64,000 nt of DNA, from contig JAZQUS010000054.1 of NCBI GenBank assembly GCA_045631445.1, positions 1-64,000 on the forward strand, read 5' to 3'. The notes beneath the pieces are model-generated. The model saw only the letters and a list, made by a program, of their open reading frames with translations, did not search any database and was not told where the DNA came from. Shown here in pieces: positions 42,743 to 51,049 of this stretch; position 1 is the stretch's first letter, and each line of letters starts with the position of its first letter. Source of the DNA: RGIG4608 sp045631445. GTDB lineage: Bacteria > Bacillota > Clostridia > Oscillospirales > CAG-272. Both the position numbers and the translations under genes were made by a program.

Positions 42743-42929
42743 AAAACAAAAGGGTTACGCTCTTGCAATCGTTATTATTCTCACGTTCATTATGACCGTT
42801 ATTATTACGGCAACCTCAATTTTGATAATGAGATATATGATTTTTGCAAAGAAAGATTTGGCTAACTTTAATAAAAATAATAAAACTGCTATTATTTTAG
42901 TTGACAAGGAGGTAACATTCAATGCCTGA
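42729..42929 (+). CDS. Short pilin-like membrane protein
   Basis: A 66-residue protein with a basic leader ending KQKG and a long hydrophobic helix (YALAIVIILTFIMTVIITAT). It resembles a prepilin N terminus but has no Glu+5, as in PilX/GspK-type minor pilins, and almost no globular domain. AGAGGAGGGG precedes the ATG. It overlaps both neighbours, so it is an integral part of the operon. Confidence 0.8.
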   Translation: MNKNKKQKGYALAIVIILTFIMTVIITATSILIMRYMIFAKKDLANFNKNNKTAIILVDKEVTFNA

Positions 42930-43722
42930 ACTTAGAATTTTATGTGCTATTTTTTCATTTATATTTGGCGCAGTTTTTGCAAGCTTTGCGGGTGTTATTG
43001 CTTACCGTGCGCCCCAAGGACTTTCAATAGTTAAGCCAGATTCATATTGTCCGAGTTGTGAAAAAACGATTAAGGGCTTTGATAATATTCCGATTTTGTC
43101 CTATATTTTCCTCGGTGGAAAATGTAGAAATTGCAAGGCAAAAATAGGTGTGTTTTCATTCCTTTGCGAAATTTTTGGTGGCCTTGGATTTATGTTTGCA
43201 TATTTGCAATACGGTGATGGCAACAAGACGTTACCGATTTTTATAGCCCTTATGCTTTTGATTTTCCTGTTTATTGTTATTGCAGGAATTGACCACGAAA
43301 CACGCGATATTTATGATATCACCCTTGTGTTATACGGTGCGATTGCGGTGTTTATCACATTCTACCGCTGCGCTGTGTTAAGAGGTGATATTTGGGAATA
43401 CATATTTGGCGCTTTGTTTGGATTTGGTTTCTTTGGTGCAATCAAATTAGTTGCTAAATTGGTTTTGAAAAAGGATGCTTTGGGATCCGGAGATATTTAC
43501 CTTGTAGGTATTGGTGGATTTTTGGTTGGAGTTTTACCCCTTTTGATTGCCATCATTATTGCAACATTGTTAGGCTCAATAATTGAGATAATCAAAATTA
43601 AAACATCCAAAACAGAGAGAGAAGCAGAGATTGCATTCGGTCCTTATCTTCTTTTGGGGATTGGACTTATGGCAATCTTTGGTGAAACATTTATGACAAT
43701 TTATTGGGAGGTACTTCTTTAA
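42922..43722 (+). CDS. pilD: Prepilin peptidase (A24 family)
   Basis: A 266-residue multi-pass membrane aspartyl protease that removes prepilin leaders and may N-methylate them. It keeps the N-terminal domain with four cysteines (CPSCEK, CRNCKA), the first catalytic Asp in AGIDHETRDIYD and the second in GSGDIYLVG. Start follows AAGGAGGTAA and overlaps the short pilin gene by eight bases. Its substrates are presumably the three adjacent pilin-like proteins. Confidence 0.94.
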   Translation: MPELRILCAIFSFIFGAVFASFAGVIAYRAPQGLSIVKPDSYCPSCEKTIKGFDNIPILSYIFLGGKCRNCKAKIGVFSFLCEIFGGLGFMFAYLQYGDGNKTLPIFIALMLLIFLFIVIAGIDHETRDIYDITLVLYGAIAVFITFYRCAVLRGDIWEYIFGALFGFGFFGAIKLVAKLVLKKDALGSGDIYLVGIGGFLVGVLPLLIAIIIATLLGSIIEIIKIKTSKTEREAEIAFGPYLLLGIGLMAIFGETFMTIYWEVLL

Positions 43723-44927
43723 TGCCTTTATATAGATGTAAGGTGATTAACTCGTCAGGAGAACGTCAGGTTGTTGTTCGAGAGGCGAGTGATGCCCTTA
43801 GCTTGCGTGCGCAAATGCGTCAAGATAAAATTCATTTGCTTACCTTTACCGCTATAAAGGAAGAAAAGCAAAATGAGTTTTTTGCAATTAGCAGCAAAGT
43901 TAAGTTCAATGAAGTAATTATGTTTTTCAGACAGTTTTCGGTTATGCTCAAGGCGGGTATACCACTTAGTGAGTGTCTGAACAGCTTACACAAACAAAAA
44001 TTTAGCATTCCGTTTAGGAATGTTTTACAAGCCATATATCTTGATGTTGAATCGGGAGTTTTGCTTTCCGATGCTTTTGCCAAGCACCCAAAGGTTTTTC
44101 CGCGCTTTTTCATTAGCATGGTTGCCATTGGTGAGGTGAGTGGTTCTTTGGATAAAGTTATGACGAATATGGCGGATTATTACGAAAATGACAGAAAGAT
44201 AAAAAAGAAGGCATCTTCTGCAATGGTGTATCCATCGCTGCTTATATGTATGATTGTTGTTGTGGTAATATTCCTTTGCTTGTTTGTTCTTCCTAATTTT
44301 GAATCAACTATTAGTCAACTTGGTGGAGAAGTGCCTGCTATCACACGAATCGTAATGAGCATTTCCACGTTTGTTCAGGACTATATTTTTATTCTTCTTC
44401 CTGGTGCGTTCTTGCTTGTTTTTTTGGTTATTGGTTTCTTTAAAACCAAAATCGGAAGATACGTTAAGGATGTTTTAATGCTAAAGATACCCATAATTTC
44501 TACAGTTCAGAAAAATTTGATTACTGCGCGTTTTTCAAGAGCGTTTATTATCCTTCTTTCGAGTGGAATGAATATGATTGACGTGCTTGAAAATCTTCAG
44601 AAAATGCTCGGTAACGAGGTTTTGAAGAAGAAGTTTGATTTCACGGTTGAAGAAGTTAAGCGTGGCCGTAGTATTGCCGCTTCAATAGCTGCAACGGGAT
44701 TGTTCCCGCCGATTTTAACGCAAATGATTAGAGTTGGAGAGAATAGTGGCAATATTGAAGAGGTTCTTGAATCAACGGGAAGTTACTTTGATGAGCAGGT
44801 TGAGTCAAGTATTGCCAAGGCAGTTGCCGCGATTGAGCCGATTTGTATTCTTTTGCTCGGTGGAGTGGTTTGTCTGGTAGTGCTTTCAGTTCTTGTACCT
44901 ATGATGTCTATGATGAGTGCCGTATAA
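43722..44927 (+). CDS. pilC: Type II secretion/type IV pilus platform protein (GspF/PilC)
   Basis: A 401-residue inner-membrane platform protein with two GspF domains (MLKAGIPLSECL, VAIGEVSGSLDKVM; then LLSSGMNMIDVLENL, RVGENSGNIEEVLE) and three membrane helices (about 170-195, 215-245, 375-398). It converts ATPase motion into pilin assembly. Its ATG shares one base with the pilD stop (TAATG). Confidence 0.95.
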   Translation: MPLYRCKVINSSGERQVVVREASDALSLRAQMRQDKIHLLTFTAIKEEKQNEFFAISSKVKFNEVIMFFRQFSVMLKAGIPLSECLNSLHKQKFSIPFRNVLQAIYLDVESGVLLSDAFAKHPKVFPRFFISMVAIGEVSGSLDKVMTNMADYYENDRKIKKKASSAMVYPSLLICMIVVVVIFLCLFVLPNFESTISQLGGEVPAITRIVMSISTFVQDYIFILLPGAFLLVFLVIGFFKTKIGRYVKDVLMLKIPIISTVQKNLITARFSRAFIILLSSGMNMIDVLENLQKMLGNEVLKKKFDFTVEEVKRGRSIAASIAATGLFPPILTQMIRVGENSGNIEEVLESTGSYFDEQVESSIAKAVAAIEPICILLLGGVVCLVVLSVLVPMMSMMSAV

Positions 44928-44939
44928 GGAGGCCTAAAA

Positions 44940-46601
44940 ATGATTTTTAATAAATTATTTTCAAAATATCTTATTGAAGAATTTATTATTTCATCCGAAA
45001 TTTCCGAAAAGTATAGAGTTAAAGCAAATTCTTTGGAAACACCTATGTATCTTGAGCTTGCTAAGGATAAGGTGCTTGATGAAGAAACTATCTATCGCGC
45101 TCTTGCGGATTTTCTTGGATTGGAATATAGATTTTGTCAGCTTTCTGAAATTGATCTTGAATTTGTTGGAAAATATCCGCGAGATCTCTTGCTCGAATAT
45201 CAAGGTGTGCCTTTTGAAATTAGAGATGATGTTCTGGTTATTCTCGGTTCAAATCCTTTTAAAATTGAAGAGTTTAACGAGATATTAACTCAAGGGTGTA
45301 GAAAAATTGAGTTTATTATTAGTCCACCTAAGCAGATGAAGCTTATCCTTGACTATGCGAATAATAAAATTCAGCAGAACGAGGCAATGGACGAGTATAT
45401 CAAAAACAACACTGAAAAAGAGGAAATTGACCCTGATGCTCCCATTGATGCGCCCGTTATTAAGCTTTGTGACTCGATTTTGATAGATGCTATCAATCGC
45501 GGAGCAAGTGATATTCATATTGAACCATTTAGCAAATCTGTATTTATTCGTTTTAGAATTGATGGCAAGCTTCAAAAAATTGACGATCTTTCACCTCAAC
45601 TGTATCCTGCAATGCTTGCGCGATATAAGATTATGGCAGAGTTAAATATTGCAGAGCGAAGAATTCCACAAGATGGTAAAATTAGTCTTACAATTGAGGG
45701 GAATACATACGATTTCCGTGTTTCTACTATTCCAACAATTCACGGTGAAAAGGTTGTTATTCGTATTTATAGCCGTGCGTTCAGTTCTAGCGATATGTCA
45801 ATGCTTGGTTTTTCTGATAAGCAAAAGAATTTGATTATGGGTATGATTACCCGTCCACACGGAATTATTTTGCTAACAGGTCCTACAGGAAGTGGTAAGT
45901 CAACCACACTGTATACCTTCCTTCGTTATCTTGCAAAGGAAGATACCAATATTATGACGGTTGAGGATCCTGTCGAAAATGAAATTGACGGCATCAATCA
46001 GGTTCAGGTTAATACTAAAGCAAATCTGACATTTGCTGCTGCGCTCCGTAGCTTTTTGCGTCAGGACCCCAATATTATAATGATTGGTGAAATTCGTGAT
46101 GAAGAAACTGCACAGATTGCAACAAGAGCCGCTATTACGGGTCACTTGGTTCTTTCATCAATTCATACTAATGACGCTGCAGGTGTTATAACAAGACTTA
46201 TTAATATGGGTATTCCTAAATATCTCGTTGCCGATTCTTTACTTGGTGCGATTTCACAGCGACTTGTCAGAAAGCTTTGTCCTAAATGTAAGGCGTCTAA
46301 AATTACTACTCCTGCAGAAATGACATTGCTTGGAATTGATCAACCAAGAGAGATTTATGAGCCAGTTGGATGTAGATACTGTAATAATTCAGGTTATCTC
46401 GGTCGAATAGGTGTTTTTGAGATCATGGTGCTAACAGATGAAATCAGAGATATCATAATGTCAGACGACTTTACAAGTGAAAAGGTTGGAGCTATAGTTG
46501 CAAGAGATATGACAACTGTTCTTAGCCATACTTGTGAGCGAGTTTTGGAAGGAACCACAAGTATTGAAGAATACGACCAACTTGTTGATATAGTAAAATA
46601 A
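44940..46601 (+). CDS. pilB: Type IV pilus / type II secretion assembly ATPase (PilB/GspE)
   Basis: A 553-residue assembly ATPase. An N-terminal GspE-N/MshEN-like domain (~1-150) is followed by the ATPase core: Walker A GPTGSGKST, Asp box TVEDPVE, Walker B IIMIGEIRDEETA, His box HLVLSSIHTNDAA, and the tetracysteine zinc motif CPKC...CRYC. It powers pilin polymerisation. No PilT retraction ATPase is in the window. TAAGGAGG precedes the ATG; a bidirectional terminator follows the stop. Confidence 0.95.
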   Translation: MIFNKLFSKYLIEEFIISSEISEKYRVKANSLETPMYLELAKDKVLDEETIYRALADFLGLEYRFCQLSEIDLEFVGKYPRDLLLEYQGVPFEIRDDVLVILGSNPFKIEEFNEILTQGCRKIEFIISPPKQMKLILDYANNKIQQNEAMDEYIKNNTEKEEIDPDAPIDAPVIKLCDSILIDAINRGASDIHIEPFSKSVFIRFRIDGKLQKIDDLSPQLYPAMLARYKIMAELNIAERRIPQDGKISLTIEGNTYDFRVSTIPTIHGEKVVIRIYSRAFSSSDMSMLGFSDKQKNLIMGMITRPHGIILLTGPTGSGKSTTLYTFLRYLAKEDTNIMTVEDPVENEIDGINQVQVNTKANLTFAAALRSFLRQDPNIIMIGEIRDEETAQIATRAAITGHLVLSSIHTNDAAGVITRLINMGIPKYLVADSLLGAISQRLVRKLCPKCKASKITTPAEMTLLGIDQPREIYEPVGCRYCNNSGYLGRIGVFEIMVLTDEIRDIIMSDDFTSEKVGAIVARDMTTVLSHTCERVLEGTTSIEEYDQLVDIVK

Positions 46602-46636
46602 AAAATAGTGTGATGAGAAATCATCACACTATTTTT
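46602..46636. terminator. Bidirectional terminator between pilB and the LRR gene
   Basis: A perfect 15-bp stem (46602-46616 with 46621-46635), GAAA tetraloop, A run on the left and T run on the right, between convergent genes. Confidence 0.93.
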
Positions 46637-46638
46637 AT

Positions 46639-47295
46639 CTATTGAAAGATTGAATATTTTATTCCAAAGCTTTGAGCATATTTTTGAGCATAAGAATTAC
46701 GCTCACAGTATATGGTTAAGCTTTTTGAACAAGAGTCAAAAGCACCGTAACCTATTGTATTTACTTCTTTTGAAATATAAAGTGATGTTAAAGAATAGCA
46801 ACCGTAAAAAGCAAACCAATCTATTTCTTCACAAGATGAGGGGAGTGTGACGCTTTTTACCTTGCTATCAGCAAAGGCATTTTCTCCAATTTTGAGAACT
46901 GGGAGCTGCTCTATTTTGTTAGGGATTGATACGTTTGTTTGCTTGCCTATGTATTTCGTAATTGTGATACCACCGTTTTCTTTAATATATTCAAATAACT
47001 CTTCATCTTCAACGGGGGAAGTGGTTGTAGTATTTTTTGATGTTGTTGTAGTTGTGTCTTTTGTAGCGCTTGGGTTAGTAGTTGTTGTATTGCTTGGTTT
47101 ATTTCCAATGTTGATAATAGAATTAATAAGATTTGATTGATTGTTTAACTTTTCCTTCAATGCATCAATTTCCGTTTGATAATTTTCTTGGATACTTTGT
47201 TCGATTTTTGAATTGATTTGCTTTTCCCCAATGTAAACACTTAAAAGTACTACTGCCAGAAATAGAATAATAGACGTGATTTTGATTGATTTCAT
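46639..47295 (-). CDS. Membrane-anchored leucine-rich-repeat (BspA/LRR_5) protein
   Basis: A 218-residue surface protein: N-terminal membrane helix (~5-22), coiled coil (~30-62), a Thr/Ser-rich linker (~68-95, runs of TTTT) and a C-terminal BspA-type LRR domain (IGENAFADSKVKSVTLPSS, IDWFAFYGCYSLTSLYI, VNTIGYGAFDSCSKSL). LRR_5 domains are usually extracellular ligand or adhesion modules. GGAGGT precedes the ATG but lies in a hairpin (47304-47349). It is downstream of the thioesterase gene on the same strand. Confidence 0.87.
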   Translation of the reverse strand: MKSIKITSIILFLAVVLLSVYIGEKQINSKIEQSIQENYQTEIDALKEKLNNQSNLINSIINIGNKPSNTTTTNPSATKDTTTTTSKNTTTTSPVEDEELFEYIKENGGITITKYIGKQTNVSIPNKIEQLPVLKIGENAFADSKVKSVTLPSSCEEIDWFAFYGCYSLTSLYISKEVNTIGYGAFDSCSKSLTIYCERNSYAQKYAQSFGIKYSIFQ

Positions 47296-47303
47296 AAAAT
47301 TTT

Positions 47304-47349
47304 ACCTCCGTTGTTTTAATAGTTAATAAACTATATGATAAACGGAGGT
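47304..47349 (-). promoter_or_regulatory. Hairpin sequestering the LRR gene ribosome-binding site
   Basis: On the minus strand ACCTCCGTT (complement 47341-47349) pairs perfectly over nine bases with AACGGAGGT (complement 47304-47312), the latter being the Shine-Dalgarno of the LRR gene. A nested ATAGTT/AACTAT stem lies in the 28-base loop. No T run follows, so it is more likely translational control than a terminator. Confidence 0.65.
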
Positions 47350-47357
47350 TAATTATT

Positions 47358-48098
47358 CTATTTAATTTCAAATTCTTGATTTTCTGTTACCAAAAATGCT
47401 TCAAGACATGTTTTTCCCTCGGGGTTTAGGGTTTTAAAGTAAAATGTTTTATCTTCTTTAACACTGTGTACTACAATTTCATCGTTATACAATGCTCCTT
47501 GAACAAAAGAAAGCATTAATTCTTTCACTCGATAATTTTCGGGTGAGGGAAGAAAGTCGATTATCATATTGGGATAGTGGGTATTATTCATATGCTTATT
47601 GTAATCAATATCACTATAAACAATCTTTCTTTTCCCAACAAATTCTAAGTTAGCATCTACAGGAAATTTAATTTTTCTTGGCATGCTTACCTCAAGAGAA
47701 GGCTCGTCTACAAAATTGTTTTCAAATTTGCTAACAGGGAGAAGCTTATGAGTTTCAGTATCTAAAAGGCACCACGTAGTGAGTGCATCTGCTATTAAAA
47801 CTTCTCCTCTTTTTACTGAAAAGCTACGATAGAAGGTAAATCCTCTTGATTCAATACCAGTCCAGGTTTCCACGGTGAGGCTTTCATAAGCGTGCGCTGG
47901 CTCGTAAAATCTCATATAGACTTTGATTAGAATAAAAGCTTGGTGGAGTTCGTCGCGGATATATTCTAACGATGGGTAAATAGTTTTAATATGTTGATTT
48001 GTTGTTTCTTGCATTAATGTTAATATTGCAGATGGTGTTATTTCGCGATTGGCATTAGTATCGTGCCAACGCACGATATAGTTTTGAGTGAATTTCAT
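47358..48098 (-). CDS. Acyl-ACP thioesterase
   Basis: A 246-residue double hot-dog acyl-ACP thioesterase (bacterial FatA/FatB relative) that releases fatty acids from acyl carrier protein. The N-terminal half has NREITPSAILTLMQE; the second carries the catalytic-type DIDYNKHMNNTHYPN. ATG 48098 follows GGGAGA. The promoter and a perfect palindrome upstream suggest regulation, for example by a lipid-responsive or MarR/TetR-type repressor not present here. Confidence 0.92.
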   Translation of the reverse strand: MKFTQNYIVRWHDTNANREITPSAILTLMQETTNQHIKTIYPSLEYIRDELHQAFILIKVYMRFYEPAHAYESLTVETWTGIESRGFTFYRSFSVKRGEVLIADALTTWCLLDTETHKLLPVSKFENNFVDEPSLEVSMPRKIKFPVDANLEFVGKRKIVYSDIDYNKHMNNTHYPNMIIDFLPSPENYRVKELMLSFVQGALYNDEIVVHSVKEDKTFYFKTLNPEGKTCLEAFLVTENQEFEIK

Positions 48099-48118
48099 TT
48101 GTATCTCCCACAATGTGT

Positions 48119-48136
48119 TTGTTGATTAGTCAACAA
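48119..48136. promoter_or_regulatory. Palindromic operator candidate at the thioesterase start site
   Basis: TTGTTGA, four bases (TTAG), TCAACAA: a perfect 7-4-7 inverted repeat starting four bases downstream of the -10, covering the expected transcription start. This is the classic position for a repressor operator. The cognate regulator is unknown. Confidence 0.6.
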
Positions 48137-48140
48137 CTGT

Positions 48141-48169
48141 ATTTTACACTATTATCAAAAGAAAATCAA
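48141..48169 (-). promoter_or_regulatory. Promoter of the acyl-ACP thioesterase gene
   Basis: On the minus strand TTGATT (48164-48169), 17 bases, TAAAAT (48141-48146), about 43 bases upstream of the ATG. Confidence 0.68.
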
Positions 48170-48189
48170 GTGTTTTTTGTTAACAAATT

Positions 48190-48558
48190 TCAAATATTAT
48201 TGAATTGCGATGGCGGATTGAGTCCAAAGCTAACTGCTATTGCAGTATTAACTTCATTCATTGTTGTTTCATCAAGATGTCCCATTTTTTCTTTTAGCCG
48301 TTGTTTATCGATAGTTCTTATTTGTTCAAGCAAAACAACTGAGTCTTTTGCCAGACCAACATTGCTTGCATGAATATCAATATGTGTTGGCAAATGTGCT
48401 TTGCCCATTTTTGATGTAATAGCAGCCGCGATAACGGTCGGACTGTATTTGTTTCCTACATCATTTTGAACAATTAAAACCGGACGCAGACCTCCTTGCT
48501 CAGAGCCAACTACGGGACTTAGATCCGCATAAAAAATATCTCCTCTTTTAACACTCAT
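48190..48558 (-). CDS. mazF: MazF/PemK-family endoribonuclease toxin (NdoA-type)
   Basis: A 122-residue MazF with the family N terminus (VKRGDIFYADLSPVVGSEQGG, catalytic Arg in GGLRPVLIVQND) and Ser/Thr in IAAAITSK. It cleaves mRNA at short specific sequences. Good TTTTGGAGGTG site. No MazE-like antitoxin gene lies in the 183 bases upstream or downstream, unlike the usual ndoAI-ndoA pair, so it is an orphan here or its antitoxin is elsewhere. Confidence 0.93.
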   Translation of the reverse strand: MSVKRGDIFYADLSPVVGSEQGGLRPVLIVQNDVGNKYSPTVIAAAITSKMGKAHLPTHIDIHASNVGLAKDSVVLLEQIRTIDKQRLKEKMGHLDETTMNEVNTAIAVSFGLNPPSQFNNI

Positions 48559-48741
48559 TTTACACCTCCAAAAGATAAGCGTAAAGTCTTATCAATTATA
48601 TAGGTATATTTTTTCCTTGTTTTAGATTGCTTTAATCAATAGCAAGCAAAAAAATAAAAGGAAAAATTTCTAACAATAAAATTATTGTAATAATAGTATA
48701 TTTTATTGTTGCTTTTTGTGTTAAAAAGAGGGGATTTATAT

Positions 48742-50862
48742 TTAAAAGTCGAATACGACCTTGCCATCTTGCAATTTTAAGAAGGCATCGAATTTTTTGC
48801 CGTTTTTAGAGGTGAATCCTTGAATTTTAGAGGTTTTGCCTTCGGCAAGGAGAATTTGTACGTTTGATTTTGAAATTGAACGTCCTAAGATGTATGCACC
48901 AACAGAGAATTTGCACCCCTGCTCTTTGTAATTCATACAACAATAGTTGTATTTCATTCTCTTTACTTCGCCTCCACAAAGAGGACATTTGCCAACTAAG
49001 TCACCAACAAAACCACTATCCGTATCAAGTTCTATAGCTATATCTTTGGAATCAAAAATTTGAGAAAGTTCATTTTCTGTTAGTTTAATGGCATCTTCAA
49101 TTTCGATTTGTCCGCGATAAACCTTCTTAAGCGCTTGTCCAAGTTGACTTGTTTTGTATTTGTCCATGTTTATGTTCATTCTAATAAGCGATTCAATCAT
49201 GAATATTCCGCCTGGCAGAATGGTATAAACATCTTTGTTGAGATTAATATATTGGCTATTTCGAGCATTATCAATAATTCCAGTTCTAGTTGCCTCAGTA
49301 CCAAGCTCAAGACCCTCGAAAATTGCTTTGTAATCCTCTGAGTCATCGGCATTGTAATTATCATCAAACTGTGATTTGTCATCCTTAGCAGCTTTATCTT
49401 CTTTAAAAGGATTCTTGAGATAATTATTTAAGGTTTCTATGGTGTAATGCTTGGGGGGCGCAGTTTCTTTTTCGGTAGGCTTAAAGTTTATGTTAACTAT
49501 ATCACCTTTAGCAAGTTTAGGAAGAATTTTATCCTTTTGAGTGTAGTCATCGTATTTGGTCCAACCTTTTTGAACAATAACTGTGCCCTTGATAGAGAAT
49601 TCTTCATATTCGCCAACCTTGATTGTTATTTCACTACGCTCAACAATACATTCTTCAGAGCAGAAAACTGCGATAAATCTGCGGAAAACTGTAGAATATA
49701 CCTTTAGTTCGTCAGGAGTAAGTTTTGAAGAATCCGGGATTTTATAAGTTGGTGTAAGAGCAGAGTGTGATTCGATTTTTGAATCGTCGAATATCTTTTT
49801 TGAAAACTTGAATTCAACTGGATAGCCAAGCTTTTTGCAGCTTTCAAGAATGGTTTTAACTTTGCCTTGCTCACTTGTTGCAAGGTATTCAGAGTTGGTT
49901 CTTGGATAGGTTAAATAACCGTTTTCGTAAAGCTTTTGAATGATATCCAAACTATGCTTCATTGACATTTTATATTTTTTACCAAGAACATTTTGTAATT
50001 TTGAAAGAGAATATAATTTTCCAGGATGAAGAGTTTCCTTTTTTCTTTTAACATTAGTTACTATAGCGGTTGAAGCATTGTATTTATCACAAAGCTCTTG
50101 TGCCTTATATAGTTGATCCTTGGGAAACTTCTCTTTACCGTTAAGTTCTATTACCTCACCATTTGTAAATTCCTTGCTTGAAATAATATAGTAAGTTTCG
50201 GGAACGAAATTCTTGATTGCCATATCTCTATCATAAATGGCTTTAACTATTGGAACAATAACCCTGCCAACACGCAAAAGAGTACCTGTTTTAAGAGTTG
50301 CATATCGGGTTAAATTCACACCGTATAACCAGTCTATATAAGTTCGTGCTAATCCTTCATTTGCGAGGTTATTGTACTCATAGTCGGGCTTCATTTCGGT
50401 TAATGCCTTTGCAACTGTTTGAGGTGTTTGGTCGGGAAGCCAGAGACGGCGAATTTCTTTTTTGGTATCAAGGGCATTTTGAATGCAAAGTCTAACTATA
50501 ATTTCACCTTCGCGGTCTGCGTCACCTGCATTGACAATCATATCAACGTCGGGGCGGTTACAAAGTTGCTTTATAATATTAAATTGCTTTATAACGCCTG
50601 CATCAACCTGCTTTTTGGAATCCTTTTTGAGTTCAAATACAAACTCTCTTGGAAAGCAGGGAAGGTTTTGCATAGTCCACTTATTTGTGCCGTCAGGAGA
50701 AGGACTATAATATTCAATATCAGCAAGTGAAAATAAATGGCCAAATGCCCAAGTGATTAGATATCCGTTTCCCTCAAGATATCCGTTTCGGTTGCTCATT
50801 TTTCCAATACCTGCGCCTATATTACGTGCAAGGCTTGGCTTTTCGGCAATAATTAGTATCAT
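48742..50862 (-). CDS. topB: DNA topoisomerase III (type IA)
   Basis: A 706-residue type IA topoisomerase with an N-terminal Toprim domain (ILIIAEKPSLARNIGAGIG, NAGDADREGEIIV), catalytic tyrosine in LTYPRTNSEYL, and a single C-terminal zinc-finger-like region (CPLCGGEV ... CCMNYKEQGC). It decatenates DNA and resolves recombination intermediates. TopB in Firmicutes is often on mobile elements, but no such genes are nearby. It is divergent from miaB. Confidence 0.94.
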   Translation of the reverse strand: MILIIAEKPSLARNIGAGIGKMSNRNGYLEGNGYLITWAFGHLFSLADIEYYSPSPDGTNKWTMQNLPCFPREFVFELKKDSKKQVDAGVIKQFNIIKQLCNRPDVDMIVNAGDADREGEIIVRLCIQNALDTKKEIRRLWLPDQTPQTVAKALTEMKPDYEYNNLANEGLARTYIDWLYGVNLTRYATLKTGTLLRVGRVIVPIVKAIYDRDMAIKNFVPETYYIISSKEFTNGEVIELNGKEKFPKDQLYKAQELCDKYNASTAIVTNVKRKKETLHPGKLYSLSKLQNVLGKKYKMSMKHSLDIIQKLYENGYLTYPRTNSEYLATSEQGKVKTILESCKKLGYPVEFKFSKKIFDDSKIESHSALTPTYKIPDSSKLTPDELKVYSTVFRRFIAVFCSEECIVERSEITIKVGEYEEFSIKGTVIVQKGWTKYDDYTQKDKILPKLAKGDIVNINFKPTEKETAPPKHYTIETLNNYLKNPFKEDKAAKDDKSQFDDNYNADDSEDYKAIFEGLELGTEATRTGIIDNARNSQYINLNKDVYTILPGGIFMIESLIRMNINMDKYKTSQLGQALKKVYRGQIEIEDAIKLTENELSQIFDSKDIAIELDTDSGFVGDLVGKCPLCGGEVKRMKYNYCCMNYKEQGCKFSVGAYILGRSISKSNVQILLAEGKTSKIQGFTSKNGKKFDAFLKLQDGKVVFDF

Positions 50863-50982
50863 AGATTGTCTCCTTTCTCGGCAAATTCTTTAATATTATA
50901 CATTAATTTATTCACTGTGTCAATAAACAAAGCAATTTTTATTAAAATAATGCAAAAATACGGGCAAATCAAGATAAAAAAC

Positions 50983-51011
50983 TTGACTTTTTGATGTTGT
51001 TGGTATATAAT
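50983..51011 (+). promoter_or_regulatory. Promoter of the miaB-mutSL operon
   Basis: TTGACT (50983-50988), 17 bases, TATAAT (51006-51011). The start would be near 51018, close to the upstream ATG at 51035, which supports the later start of miaB. Confidence 0.75.
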
Positions 51012-51049
51012 ATTAAAATGATATATTATGTAATATGGAGAGGTATGTT

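Noticed and set aside
48672..48720. AACAATAAAAT/ATTTTATTGTT inverted repeat between topB and mazF as a terminator
   Set aside because: The stem is almost entirely A-T with a long loop and no clean T run in the topB direction; it cannot be called with confidence.
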